Below are positions 1 to 5,117 of a stretch of DNA of 5,190 nt, piece after piece. This DNA is from an uncultured Desulfuromonadales bacterium (lineage in GTDB: Bacteria; Desulfobacterota; Desulfuromonadia; Desulfuromonadales; Geopsychrobacteraceae), in assembly GCA_945788205.1 (NCBI GenBank), contig CALZLE010000420.1:1-5190 (forward strand). The letters are read 5' to 3'. The notes beneath the pieces are model-generated. The model saw only the letters and a list, made by a program, of their open reading frames with translations, was not told the origin of the DNA and made no database searches. Position 1 is the first letter of the stretch; each line of letters begins with the position of its first letter. A program made the translations under genes and the position numbers.

Positions 1-93
1 ATCACGACCAAACCAGTGCTTGAGGTCTTTCGGGATCCTCACTCTGAAATAGTACGTATCTCGAACTTTATACAGGTGTGTGGTGTGAGCCAT
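1..93 (-). CDS. Tyrosine-type site-specific integrase, N-terminal fragment
   Basis: The first 31 codons of a gene that runs off the left edge. ATG at 93-91 is preceded by a good ribosome binding site, AAAGGA at 106-101, with 7 nt spacing, and an in-frame TGA lies upstream, so this start is well supported. The peptide contains LYKVRDTYYFRVRIPKDLKH, which resembles the N-terminal domain found in many phage and island tyrosine recombinases (pattern YLyrR..tYyfRrRiPkdL, the DUF6538-like N-terminus). The catalytic domain (R..H.R..Y) is outside the window, so activity cannot be judged. It lies in the same direction as, and just beyond the 3' end of, a tRNA-Sec gene, the usual place for an integrase whose element uses the tRNA 3' end as attachment site. 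The family call rests on one short motif plus context. Confidence 0.68.
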   Translation of the reverse strand, partial: MAHTTHLYKVRDTYYFRVRIPKDLKHWFGRD

Positions 94-219
94 GAGGCCG
101 TCCTTTGGGCTGCCATAAGTGGCAACAGTCTGGACAAACCTTCAGAGGAATTTTTACGAGTAGAACAGCGTAAGAAGAGCGAGATAGGGGACTAGCATCA
201 CACGCGGCCCAGTAAAATC
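94..219 (-). other. Integrase leader / tRNA-integrase junction
   Basis: Noncoding stretch between the tRNA-Sec and the integrase start. It holds the integrase ribosome binding site (101-106) and a small perfect inverted repeat, TGCCA-TAAG-TGGCA at 111-124, just upstream of it, which could be an operator or recombinase-binding site but is short enough to arise by chance. No convincing sigma-70 promoter is visible. Sequence from 219 leftward does not continue the tRNA, so the boundary at 219/220 is the likely element or chimera junction. Confidence 0.4.
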
Positions 220-309
220 AGGCAGATGGGAATCGAACCCACCCGGGACGGGATACGCCCCACATCGGTTTTGAAGACCGTGAGCATCACCAGAACGCTA
301 GCTGCCTCC
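217..309 (-). tRNA. selC: tRNA-Sec (anticodon UCA), acceptor 3' end degenerate
   Basis: Selenocysteine tRNA, which decodes UGA at SECIS elements with SelB. Hallmarks are all readable on the minus strand. The 5' strand is GGAGGCAG (309-302). The D stem is 6 bp with a 5-nt loop (AGCGTT/GATGCT). The anticodon loop is CTTCAAA, with UCA at 274-272. The long variable arm has a 6-bp stem (GGGGCG/CGTCCC), and the T arm is GTGGG-TTCGATT-CCCAT. The core closely resembles E. coli selC, including GGGGCG and GTCCCGGG. The oddity is the acceptor 3' strand: it pairs only through CTGCCT (ending at 220) and then reads GATTTT instead of the expected CC, discriminator and CCA. The top two pairs of the usual 8-bp acceptor stem are therefore lost. 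It begins 25 nt after the mobB stop, in the same direction, so cotranscription is possible. Identity is near certain; function of this copy is doubtful. Confidence 0.93.
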
Positions 310-334
310 ATTGCTTTATCAATATTTGTCGATA

Positions 335-853
335 TTAACTTTTCACCAGAAGTTTGGCAACCAAAAAATCGACGATTTCCGACGGCTCGTTCAGGTCGAG
401 CTGTGGAACATCTACCTGCAATTCTGTGTCGGTAGCGACTGCCAACAGGGCAGGGTCGTGATTCTCACCGCGACAAATCAGCGCCTTTCCATGCTCCTGG
501 CGATGAACTTCTATTTTCTGCAGACCGAGTTTTTTGAAGCCCTCAACCAGAACGATATCGACATCGGGAAAATACTCGAGCACCAGCGCATCAATCTCCG
601 GAGTTTGCCGCTGTTGCTTGACGAATGCCAACTTGCTGCTGGAGCTGATCAGCATGCTGTCCGCACCTGCCTCGGTGAAGCGGTAGCTATCTTTTCCGGG
701 ATGATCGATCTCAAACTTATGGGCGTCATGCTTAATTGCACCCACCTTGTAGCCCCGGACTTTAAATTCGCTGATCAGCGCGGTCAGCAAAGTCGTTTTC
801 CCGGTACCGGAACGGGCGATAAAAGAAACCGCTGGGGGCAATGTGTTCTCCAT
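335..853 (-). CDS. mobB: Molybdopterin-guanine dinucleotide biosynthesis accessory GTPase MobB
   Basis: A 172-residue cytoplasmic P-loop protein, close to the usual MobB length of about 170-175. MobB binds GTP and assists MobA in attaching GMP to the pterin cofactor, but is generally not essential. The Walker A loop is ARSGTGKTT at residues 13-21; E. coli MobB has a similar AAWSGTGKTT, so the leading Ala is normal. Family motifs follow in order: IKHDAH (40-45), DHPGKDSYRF...AGA (50-64) and VLVEGFK (101-107). The start lies only 3 nt after the moeA stop, which implies translational coupling; the nearby Shine-Dalgarno is weak (GGGG about 9 nt upstream). It is the last protein gene of the operon and is followed directly by tRNA-Sec, with no terminator hairpin visible between them. 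Confidence 0.93.
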   Translation of the reverse strand: MENTLPPAVSFIARSGTGKTTLLTALISEFKVRGYKVGAIKHDAHKFEIDHPGKDSYRFTEAGADSMLISSSSKLAFVKQQRQTPEIDALVLEYFPDVDIVLVEGFKKLGLQKIEVHRQEHGKALICRGENHDPALLAVATDTELQVDVPQLDLNEPSEIVDFLVAKLLVKS

Positions 854-856
854 CCG

Positions 857-2071
857 CTAGTACCCCAACGCTGTTGCGGCACCGAGCAAATGAACGTCGA
901 GCTTGTCGCCAGCAGCGTAATAATCTCGATCCGGGGCAAGCAGAGCAATCCCCTGAGCGTAAATCATGGTGCGCAAAATTCCAGTATTCTGATCACCGGC
1001 ACTGGCAATAATCATTTCGCCAGCTTCGTTTAGCTCTACCGCCACTCGCATCAGTTGTAGCCGGTCGTACTTCTTTTTTACCGGCTCCTGAAGTCTGGCT
1101 TTGAACAGTGGCTTGTGCAGAGTTTTGTGACCCATCATTTTCAGCAGGGCGGGGCGAACAAATTCTTCAAAAGTGATCATCGTCGAAACCGGGTTGCCCG
1201 GCAGGGAGAAGACCGGTGTGGGGCCACGCATACCGAAGGCGGTCGGCTTGCCTGGCTTGATGTTGATTTTCCAGAACTTCTGTTCGACATCCAGCTCTTC
1301 CAGAACATCACGAACATAGTCGCGATCCCCGGCAGAAACTCCGGCAGAGGTAAGCAGGACATCGGCCTGCAGCCCCAGAGTCAGCTTTTCACGCAAGCTT
1401 TCAAGGTTGTCACGGGCTATCCCGAGCAGTACCGGCTCTGCGCCGATCTCGCGAATCGCAGCAGCCAGTGCCCAGGAGTTGCTGTTGACAATACCCCCTT
1501 CAACCGGTGGCTCGTCCAGCTCCTGCAACTCGTCGCCGGTGGAAAGAATTGCCACCCGGACCCGACGATGAACTTTCACCATCGACATGCTAAAGGAGGC
1601 AAGCAGGCTGATTTCGGCCGGACGGAGGACGGTTCCTGCTTCGATAATCCGGTCGCCCGGTTTGATGTCCTCGCCTTTCCAGCGGATGTGATCGCCTTTT
1701 TTCACTGTCCCCAGAATGGTCACCTTATCCGGTGCTTCTTCGGTCTCCTCGAAAGGAACAATGGTATCCGCTCCCGGCGGCATCGGCGCGCCGGTCATGA
1801 TTTTCACCGCAGTGCCCGGCCCAACTTGGCAATCAAGCTTGCCTCCTGCGGGGATATACCCGTTCAGTGGCAGGGTTGTTCCGGAGACACAATCCTCGGC
1901 ACGCACCGCATAGCCATCCATCGCCGAGTTGTCAAACAGCGGCAGCGGCTGGTTAGCGATAATGTCTTCGGCAACGGCGCGCCCGACGGCATCGAACAAA
2001 GAAACCTTTTCCACCGCAAGTGGTTGCACTGAGGCGATAATCAAGTCTCTGGCTTCATAGTAAGAAAGCAT
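857..2071 (-). CDS. moeA: Molybdopterin molybdenumtransferase (Mo/W insertase) MoeA
   Basis: A 404-residue full-length MoeA, the cytoplasmic enzyme that inserts molybdate (or tungstate) into adenylylated molybdopterin. Motifs in order: DNSAMDGYA (47-55); GTAVKIMTGAPMPPGADTIVPFE (86-108), typical of the N-terminal domains; then the MoCF-binding domain with ILSTGDEL (175-182), TSAGVSAGDRDYV (241-253), KPGKP (272-276) and SLPGNPVS (289-296). A C-terminal beta domain occupies about 320-404. Start ATG at 2071 has AAGGA at 2083-2079, spacing 7 nt. It follows tupB by 17 nt and precedes mobB by 3 nt, so it belongs to the transporter operon. Some tungsten users keep two MoeA paralogues, one per metal; the link to Tup genes makes a tungsten-preferring MoeA possible here, but no residue I can see decides that. 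Confidence 0.96.
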   Translation of the reverse strand: MLSYYEARDLIIASVQPLAVEKVSLFDAVGRAVAEDIIANQPLPLFDNSAMDGYAVRAEDCVSGTTLPLNGYIPAGGKLDCQVGPGTAVKIMTGAPMPPGADTIVPFEETEEAPDKVTILGTVKKGDHIRWKGEDIKPGDRIIEAGTVLRPAEISLLASFSMSMVKVHRRVRVAILSTGDELQELDEPPVEGGIVNSNSWALAAAIREIGAEPVLLGIARDNLESLREKLTLGLQADVLLTSAGVSAGDRDYVRDVLEELDVEQKFWKINIKPGKPTAFGMRGPTPVFSLPGNPVSTMITFEEFVRPALLKMMGHKTLHKPLFKARLQEPVKKKYDRLQLMRVAVELNEAGEMIIASAGDQNTGILRTMIYAQGIALLAPDRDYYAAGDKLDVHLLGAATALGY

Positions 2072-2088
2072 CGGTTTTTCCTTTTATT

Positions 2089-2775
2089 TTAACGTTGTTG
2101 CAAAACATTCAGCCCGAGGTTAACCAACAGGGCGACCGACATTAAAACCATTCCCAGTGCCAATCCAAAAGCAAACTCACCCTTGCTGGTTTCCAGCGCA
2201 ATGGCGGTCGTCATGGTGCGGGTGCTGTTGCGGATATTGCCACCGAGCATCATCGCCACCCCGACTTCGGCAATAACCCGGCCGAAACCGGCGATCACGG
2301 CGGCCATTACGCCAAAGCGAATTTCCCGCAATAACTGAAGAGCGGCCTGAAACTGTGAAGCCCCGAGGGTCAGCGCCGTATTGATGATCCGATTATCGGC
2401 CCCGGCGACCGCTGCCAAGACCAGATTCGCAACGATCGGCGTTGCCAACACCGCCTGCCCGGCGATCATCGCCCAAGGGGTAAACAGCAGGCCAAGCGGT
2501 CCGAGCGGCCCTTGACGGCTCAACAGGCCGAACAGTAACAGGCCGACCACCACCGTGGGCAACGCCATCAGGGTATTGAGCAGAGTGATCGCCAGCTGAC
2601 GACCACGAAATCGGCTGAGCCCAAGCCACAAACCGATCGGCACCCCCAACAGCGCAGCAATGACAATCGCAGTGCTACTGGTATAAAGGGAGGTCCAGAC
2701 TGTCATCCGAACCTCCAGATCAAAGCTTAAGATCAGCTCGATTGCTGTGAGGAGTGAATCACTCAAGTAACCCAA
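2089..2775 (-). CDS. tupB: Tungstate ABC transporter permease TupB
   Basis: A 228-residue inner-membrane permease of the TupB/ModB-like group. About five hydrophobic spans are visible, roughly residues 31-51, 62-87, 100-123, 154-178 and 203-224. The cytoplasmic EAA-type coupling loop lies at about 134-168 (ALTLGAS...REIRFGV...AGFGRVIAEVG) and contacts the ATPase. The start chosen is TTG at 2775-2773, because AGGA at 2786-2783 sits 7 nt upstream and overlaps the tupA stop codon. The first in-frame ATG (residue 24) would remove an N-terminal segment (SDSLLTAIELILSFD) that TupB proteins normally have. It lies 9 nt downstream of tupA. ModB molybdate permeases are the main alternative, but the partner TupA favours tungstate. 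Confidence 0.93.
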   Translation of the reverse strand: MGYLSDSLLTAIELILSFDLEVRMTVWTSLYTSSTAIVIAALLGVPIGLWLGLSRFRGRQLAITLLNTLMALPTVVVGLLLFGLLSRQGPLGPLGLLFTPWAMIAGQAVLATPIVANLVLAAVAGADNRIINTALTLGASQFQAALQLLREIRFGVMAAVIAGFGRVIAEVGVAMMLGGNIRNSTRTMTTAIALETSKGEFAFGLALGMVLMSVALLVNLGLNVLQQR

Positions 2776-2786
2776 ACCAGCGTCCT
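2773..2786 (-). promoter_or_regulatory. tupB ribosome binding site and TTG start
   Basis: AGGA at 2786-2783 shares two bases with the tupA TAG stop (2787-2785), and the TTG start follows after 7 nt. A second in-frame TTG three codons later would be 16 nt from the site, so the first is preferred. The overlap suggests that ribosomes ending tupA re-initiate on tupB. Confidence 0.65.
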
Positions 2787-3585
2787 ATTCGGCAACGTAA
2801 AACAGCTGCTTGCCACCTTTACGGAAGCTGGTAATCAGCTGTTTCGCTTGATCGGAAACCAAAAATTCGAGAAACTTCTTGGCCAGATCAACTTTAACGT
2901 GGCTGTGCTTGGCCGGGTTAACCATGATGACACCATAGGGGTTAAACAAGCCCTTGTCGCCTTCGACGACCACCTTCAGCGGGGTCTTTTCCGCATAGGC
3001 AATGTAGGTCCCGCGATCGCTCAAAGTATAACCCTGACGCTCGCTGGCCATCACAATAACTTCACCCATGCCGCGACCCGCTTCCAGGTACCAATCACCG
3101 GCCGGGGCCACTTCGGCTTTCTTCCACAGCTGCTTTTCGCGCGCGTGAGTCCCGGAATCGTCGCCACGGGAAACAAAGGTGCTTTTACTGGCAGCGATTT
3201 TCCCCATGGCCGCCATTGCATCGTTACCGCCCTTGATTCCCGCTGGATCGTTAACCGGGCCGAGAATAACAAAATCGTTGTACATGACATCGCGGCGATC
3301 AACACCGAAGCCAGCGGCGACGAACTTATCTTCTTTGCTGCGAGCATGAACCATAATGACATCAACATCACCGGTTTCACCTAGCTTGATCGCTTTGCCA
3401 GTCCCGACGGCAATGACATCCACCTTACAGTCGCTAGCCTTTTCGAACGGCGGCAGCAACTCGGCCAGCAGACCGGAGTTTTCGGTCGAGGTTGTGGTTG
3501 CCAAACGCAACCGCTCGACGGCCATGGCGGTCCCCGCCAGCATGACCAGGCAACTCAACAGAACCAAAATGCGCAGTGCTTTCAT
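2785..3585 (-). CDS. tupA: Periplasmic tungstate-binding protein TupA
   Basis: A 266-residue extracytoplasmic solute-binding protein that captures tungstate with high affinity and delivers it to TupB. The N-terminus is a Sec signal peptide: Lys2 and Arg5, a hydrophobic core at about 6-18, and a likely cleavage after AMA (residues 20-22). There is no properly placed lipobox, so the mature protein should be soluble in the periplasm. The oxyanion-binding signature of TupA, TTTS, is at 30-33 (RLATTTSTENSG). Other conserved segments are AVGTGKAIKLGETGDVDVIMVH (59-80), YNDFVILGP (102-110) and SRGDDSGTHAREKQLW (139-154), the last carrying an arginine of the kind used for ligand binding. Start ATG at 3585 has GGGGAGG at 3601-3595, 9 nt away. 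Its transcription passes through the riboswitch and terminator just upstream. TupA is favoured over ModA by the TTTS motif and the overall pattern. Confidence 0.95.
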   Translation of the reverse strand: MKALRILVLLSCLVMLAGTAMAVERLRLATTTSTENSGLLAELLPPFEKASDCKVDVIAVGTGKAIKLGETGDVDVIMVHARSKEDKFVAAGFGVDRRDVMYNDFVILGPVNDPAGIKGGNDAMAAMGKIAASKSTFVSRGDDSGTHAREKQLWKKAEVAPAGDWYLEAGRGMGEVIVMASERQGYTLSDRGTYIAYAEKTPLKVVVEGDKGLFNPYGVIMVNPAKHSHVKVDLAKKFLEFLVSDQAKQLITSFRKGGKQLFYVAE

Positions 3586-3613
3586 CTTTCTTTTCCTCCC
3601 CTTGATCTACTCA

Positions 3614-3641
3614 ACAAAAACGCCTTTCACAAAAAAGGCGT
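3614..3641 (-). terminator. Rho-independent terminator in the tupA leader
   Basis: On the minus strand ACGCCTTT (3641-3634) pairs with AAAGGCGT (3627-3620) across a 6-nt loop and is followed by a run of T. It stands between the second riboswitch and the tupA ribosome binding site (3601-3595), too close to tupA to serve as a plain end for tupC, so it is read as the riboswitch expression platform. Its 5' arm can instead pair with the 3' end of the aptamer (GGAAAGG at 3681-3675 with CCTTTTT at 3638-3632, two G-U pairs), a candidate antiterminator. Confidence 0.85.
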
Positions 3642-3670
3642 AAACAGCTGCACCCAGTATGCCGCTGTAC

Positions 3671-3768
3671 GTCTCCTTTCCAAACACGGGGGGCGCGGCC
3701 GTTTCCAACCACACCCAACGGCCAGCTCACCACAGCAATAAAGCTGACAGGCAAGAGGGCTCGGAGAA
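3671..3768 (-). promoter_or_regulatory. Moco/Tuco-type riboswitch aptamer upstream of tupA
   Basis: A structured leader of about 97 nt starting some 17 nt after the tupC stop. P1 pairs TCTCC (3767-3763) with GGAGA (3676-3672). After CTCCGAGCC comes an inner arm that can form GTCAGCT/AGCTGGC. Then a stem GGTTG/CGGCC (3710-3697) is closed by a GAAA tetraloop, followed by CGCGCCCCCCG and TTTGGAAAGGAG. This arrangement (CUCCGAGCC, GNRA-capped stem, GCCyCCCG, UUUGGAAAGG) agrees with my recollection of the Moco RNA class (Rfam RF01055), which senses molybdenum or tungsten cofactor. The inner arm may indicate the Moco rather than the Tuco subclass, but that distinction is from memory. Likely logic: cofactor stabilises P1, frees the terminator at 3614-3641 and shuts off tupA-tupB-moeA-mobB. 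The homologous element at 4574-4671 supports the call. Confidence 0.82.
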
Positions 3769-3784
3769 TTGAACTCTTATGTGA

Positions 3785-4483
3785 TCAAACCACTTTCAGG
3801 TCCGGCGTGCGTGGTGCCGCCGGGGACTCACTGCCGTTCGGGATTAAGTGACCATTGGCCAAAGTGATAGTTTCGCCGCCGAGTCGCTCCGGTTGACCAC
3901 TGTCGTGGCTGGCGATGACCACCGTCATCCCCTGCTGTGGCAAGCGAACCAAAAAACGCTCCAGCGCTGCCACCTGACCAACATCCAGGTTTGCGGTCGG
4001 CTCATCAAGCAGCAGCATTTGTGGCTGCAGGCAAAGAGCGCGGGCCAATGCAACTCGCCGAATCTCTCCACCAGAGAGTTCTCTGGCTAACCGCTTTTGA
4101 AACCCGTTCAAACCAACGATCTCCAGAGTTTGATCGATCCGCTGCTGCAAGTCACAACCACTGATTCCGCGTAGTTTCAAACCGAAAGCGAGGTTTTTTT
4201 CAACGCTCCCGGAAAACAACAGCGGACTTTGTTCCAAGAGGGTGATCCGCTGCCGCAACTGTTTCAGTGTCCGCCCGCGCCAGGCAACGGAAAGACCTGC
4301 GAAGATCACATCCCCCGCCGTCGGCTGCTGAAGCAGTGCCAGCAGGCGCAACAAGGTGCTCTTCCCTGAACCGTTTTCCCCTTTAAGGACGTACAACTGT
4401 CCGGCCTGTAGTCCAAGTTGCGAAACTTGCAGATTAAAGTCGCCCTGCGGCAGATTTATGTTTTTCAGTTCGAGCAACATCAT
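3785..4483 (-). CDS. tupC: Tungstate ABC transporter ATP-binding protein TupC
   Basis: A 232-residue ABC ATPase that would power uptake by TupB at the inner membrane face. All ATPase motifs are intact: Walker A GENGSGKST (35-43), Q-loop Gln85 (LLEQSPLL), signature LSGGE (136-140), Walker B MLLLDEP (156-162), D-loop NLD (165-167) and switch His193 (ASHD). Start is ATG at 4483 (MMLLELKNIN); a longer frame reaching 4546 would run through the terminator hairpin and does not look like ABC N-terminus. The second ATG at 4480 is an alternative; the Shine-Dalgarno is weak (TGGA about 9 nt upstream). Tup operons usually read A-B-C; here the ATPase gene comes first, separated from tupA by 199 nt and provided with its own riboswitch. 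Assignment to Tup rather than another anion importer rests on context and short single-domain architecture. Confidence 0.88.
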   Translation of the reverse strand: MMLLELKNINLPQGDFNLQVSQLGLQAGQLYVLKGENGSGKSTLLRLLALLQQPTAGDVIFAGLSVAWRGRTLKQLRQRITLLEQSPLLFSGSVEKNLAFGLKLRGISGCDLQQRIDQTLEIVGLNGFQKRLARELSGGEIRRVALARALCLQPQMLLLDEPTANLDVGQVAALERFLVRLPQQGMTVVIASHDSGQPERLGGETITLANGHLIPNGSESPAAPRTPDLKVV

Positions 4484-4497
4484 CAAATCGATTCCAC

Positions 4498-4526
4498 AAA
4501 AAAAGCTCCTTCCAGATGGAAGAAGC
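4498..4526 (-). terminator. Rho-independent terminator in the tupC leader
   Basis: On the minus strand GCTTCTTCCA (4526-4517) pairs with TGGAAGGAGC (4514-4505), including one T-G wobble, and is followed directly by seven T residues (4504-4498). It lies 15 nt before the tupC start and about 50 nt after the first riboswitch, so it acts as that riboswitch's expression platform rather than as the end of mobA alone. A competing fold is possible: GGGAACC (4580-4574) with GGTTTTC (4536-4530), plus TGGAA (4587-4583) with TTCCA (4521-4517), the latter removing the terminator 5' arm. Confidence 0.85.
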
Positions 4527-4573
4527 CCTGAAAACCACAACAGCAACTAAGCTTGCAGCTGTGATCTGTATCA

Positions 4574-4671
4574 GGTTCCCCTTTCCAAACGGGAGGCTCG
4601 GCCGTTTCCAGCCAAACCCATCGACCGACCACCATAAGGAAACCCTGTTAGGTGGGACGGTTCGGAGAGCC
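4574..4671 (-). promoter_or_regulatory. Moco/Tuco-type riboswitch aptamer upstream of tupC
   Basis: First of two related aptamers, beginning 5 nt after the mobA stop. P1 pairs TCTCC (4668-4664) with GGGGA (4581-4577), extended by GG/CC; relative to the copy before tupA one A-U pair has become G-U, so the stem is kept while the bases change. An inner arm CCACC/GGTGG is possible. A stem GGCTG/CGGCC (4613-4600) carries a GAAA tetraloop and is followed by CGAGCCTCCCGTTTGGAAAG, the most recognisable Moco RNA block. Predicted ligand is molybdenum or tungsten cofactor, and predicted output is termination at 4498-4526 before tupC when cofactor is plentiful. No promoter fits in the 5 nt after mobA, so any promoter lies inside or upstream of mobA. 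Confidence 0.85.
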
Positions 4672-4676
4672 AATAT

Positions 4677-5117
4677 TTATTTGTTTTGGTTGCCGCGTTG
4701 CTGCTGCGGTTCAATTTCGTCTGTTTCAATCAGTGTACCACGCAGGCGGAAATAATCCTCCGGCGTGTTGATGTTCTGGAAACTCTGCTCCTGCGGATCA
4801 TACTGCTGGACCACAGCTGCGGACAATTCTACCAGCGTTACCCGATCAAAGAAAAGTGCGATTCGCTTCAACCCGGCGTCGAGAACCCGCTCCATCGCCG
4901 GCAAACAACCTTTGCTGTAGAGCGCATGCAAAGGTTCATGCCCGGTACTGGTATGCGGGATCACCAGATCGCCATCCGCGGCATGAGAACAGATCTGCTG
5001 CACCAGAGCCGGCAAAATAAACGGCATATCACACCCGACGACAAAGACCTTTTCCGTCCGGGCATGCGCCAGCCCGGAATGGATACCGGCTAAAGAACCT
5101 TGGGCATAGTAGATATC
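4677..5117 (-). CDS. mobA: Molybdenum cofactor guanylyltransferase MobA, 5'-truncated
   Basis: C-terminal two thirds of MobA, the cytoplasmic enzyme that transfers GMP from GTP to molybdopterin cofactor, giving the MGD form used by formate dehydrogenases and other DMSO-reductase family enzymes. Readable motifs are QGSLAGIHSGL (from about 5102), the metal-binding VFVVGCDMPF (Asp codon 5030-5028), GHEPLHALYSK, and the C-terminal FQNINTPEDY. The N-terminal GTP-binding LAGG.S.RMG region, about 70-75 residues, is missing. The only upstream ATG codons (5135 and 5120) lie in or at the edge of a perfect inverted duplication of the gene's own sequence (5114-5190), so they are not trustworthy starts. 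Genuine coding is certain only to 5113 and likely to about 5117, where an Asp falls at the spacing from the GSLAGI motif usual in the family. Stop TAA at 4679-4677 abuts the first riboswitch. Confidence 0.9.
   Translation of the reverse strand, partial: DIYYAQGSLAGIHSGLAHARTEKVFVVGCDMPFILPALVQQICSHAADGDLVIPHTSTGHEPLHALYSKGCLPAMERVLDAGLKRIALFFDRVTLVELSAAVVQQYDPQEQSFQNINTPEDYFRLRGTLIETDEIEPQQQRGNQNK

Noticed and set aside
13..20. ModE-type operator or other protein-binding site for molybdate control
   Set aside because: I looked for a ModE-like palindrome upstream of tupA and tupC and found none; both gaps are occupied by RNA structures. The short segment cited has no such site either.
1..195. 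Plus-strand frame open from base 1 to TAG at 195, without a start in the window
   Set aside because: The minus strand here has a ribosome binding site, an ATG and an integrase-like motif. The plus-strand peptide shows no recognisable pattern and crosses the noncoding junction.
311..1033. 240-codon plus-strand open frame over mobB and the end of moeA
   Set aside because: It is antisense to two genes with clear family motifs, and its own translation resembles no known protein.
1115..2032. 305-codon plus-strand open frame inside moeA
   Set aside because: Long antisense frames are common opposite GC-rich conserved genes. There is no ribosome binding site or recognisable domain, and MoeA is unambiguous on the other strand.
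4484..4546. N-terminal extension of TupC starting at 4546
   Set aside because: The extra 21 codons would run through the terminator hairpin and T-tract. The ABC protein begins naturally at MMLLELKNIN from 4483.
4434..4673. 79-codon minus-strand frame across the tupC leader
   Set aside because: It coincides with the riboswitch and terminator, whose RNA structure explains the sequence; the peptide has no recognisable features.
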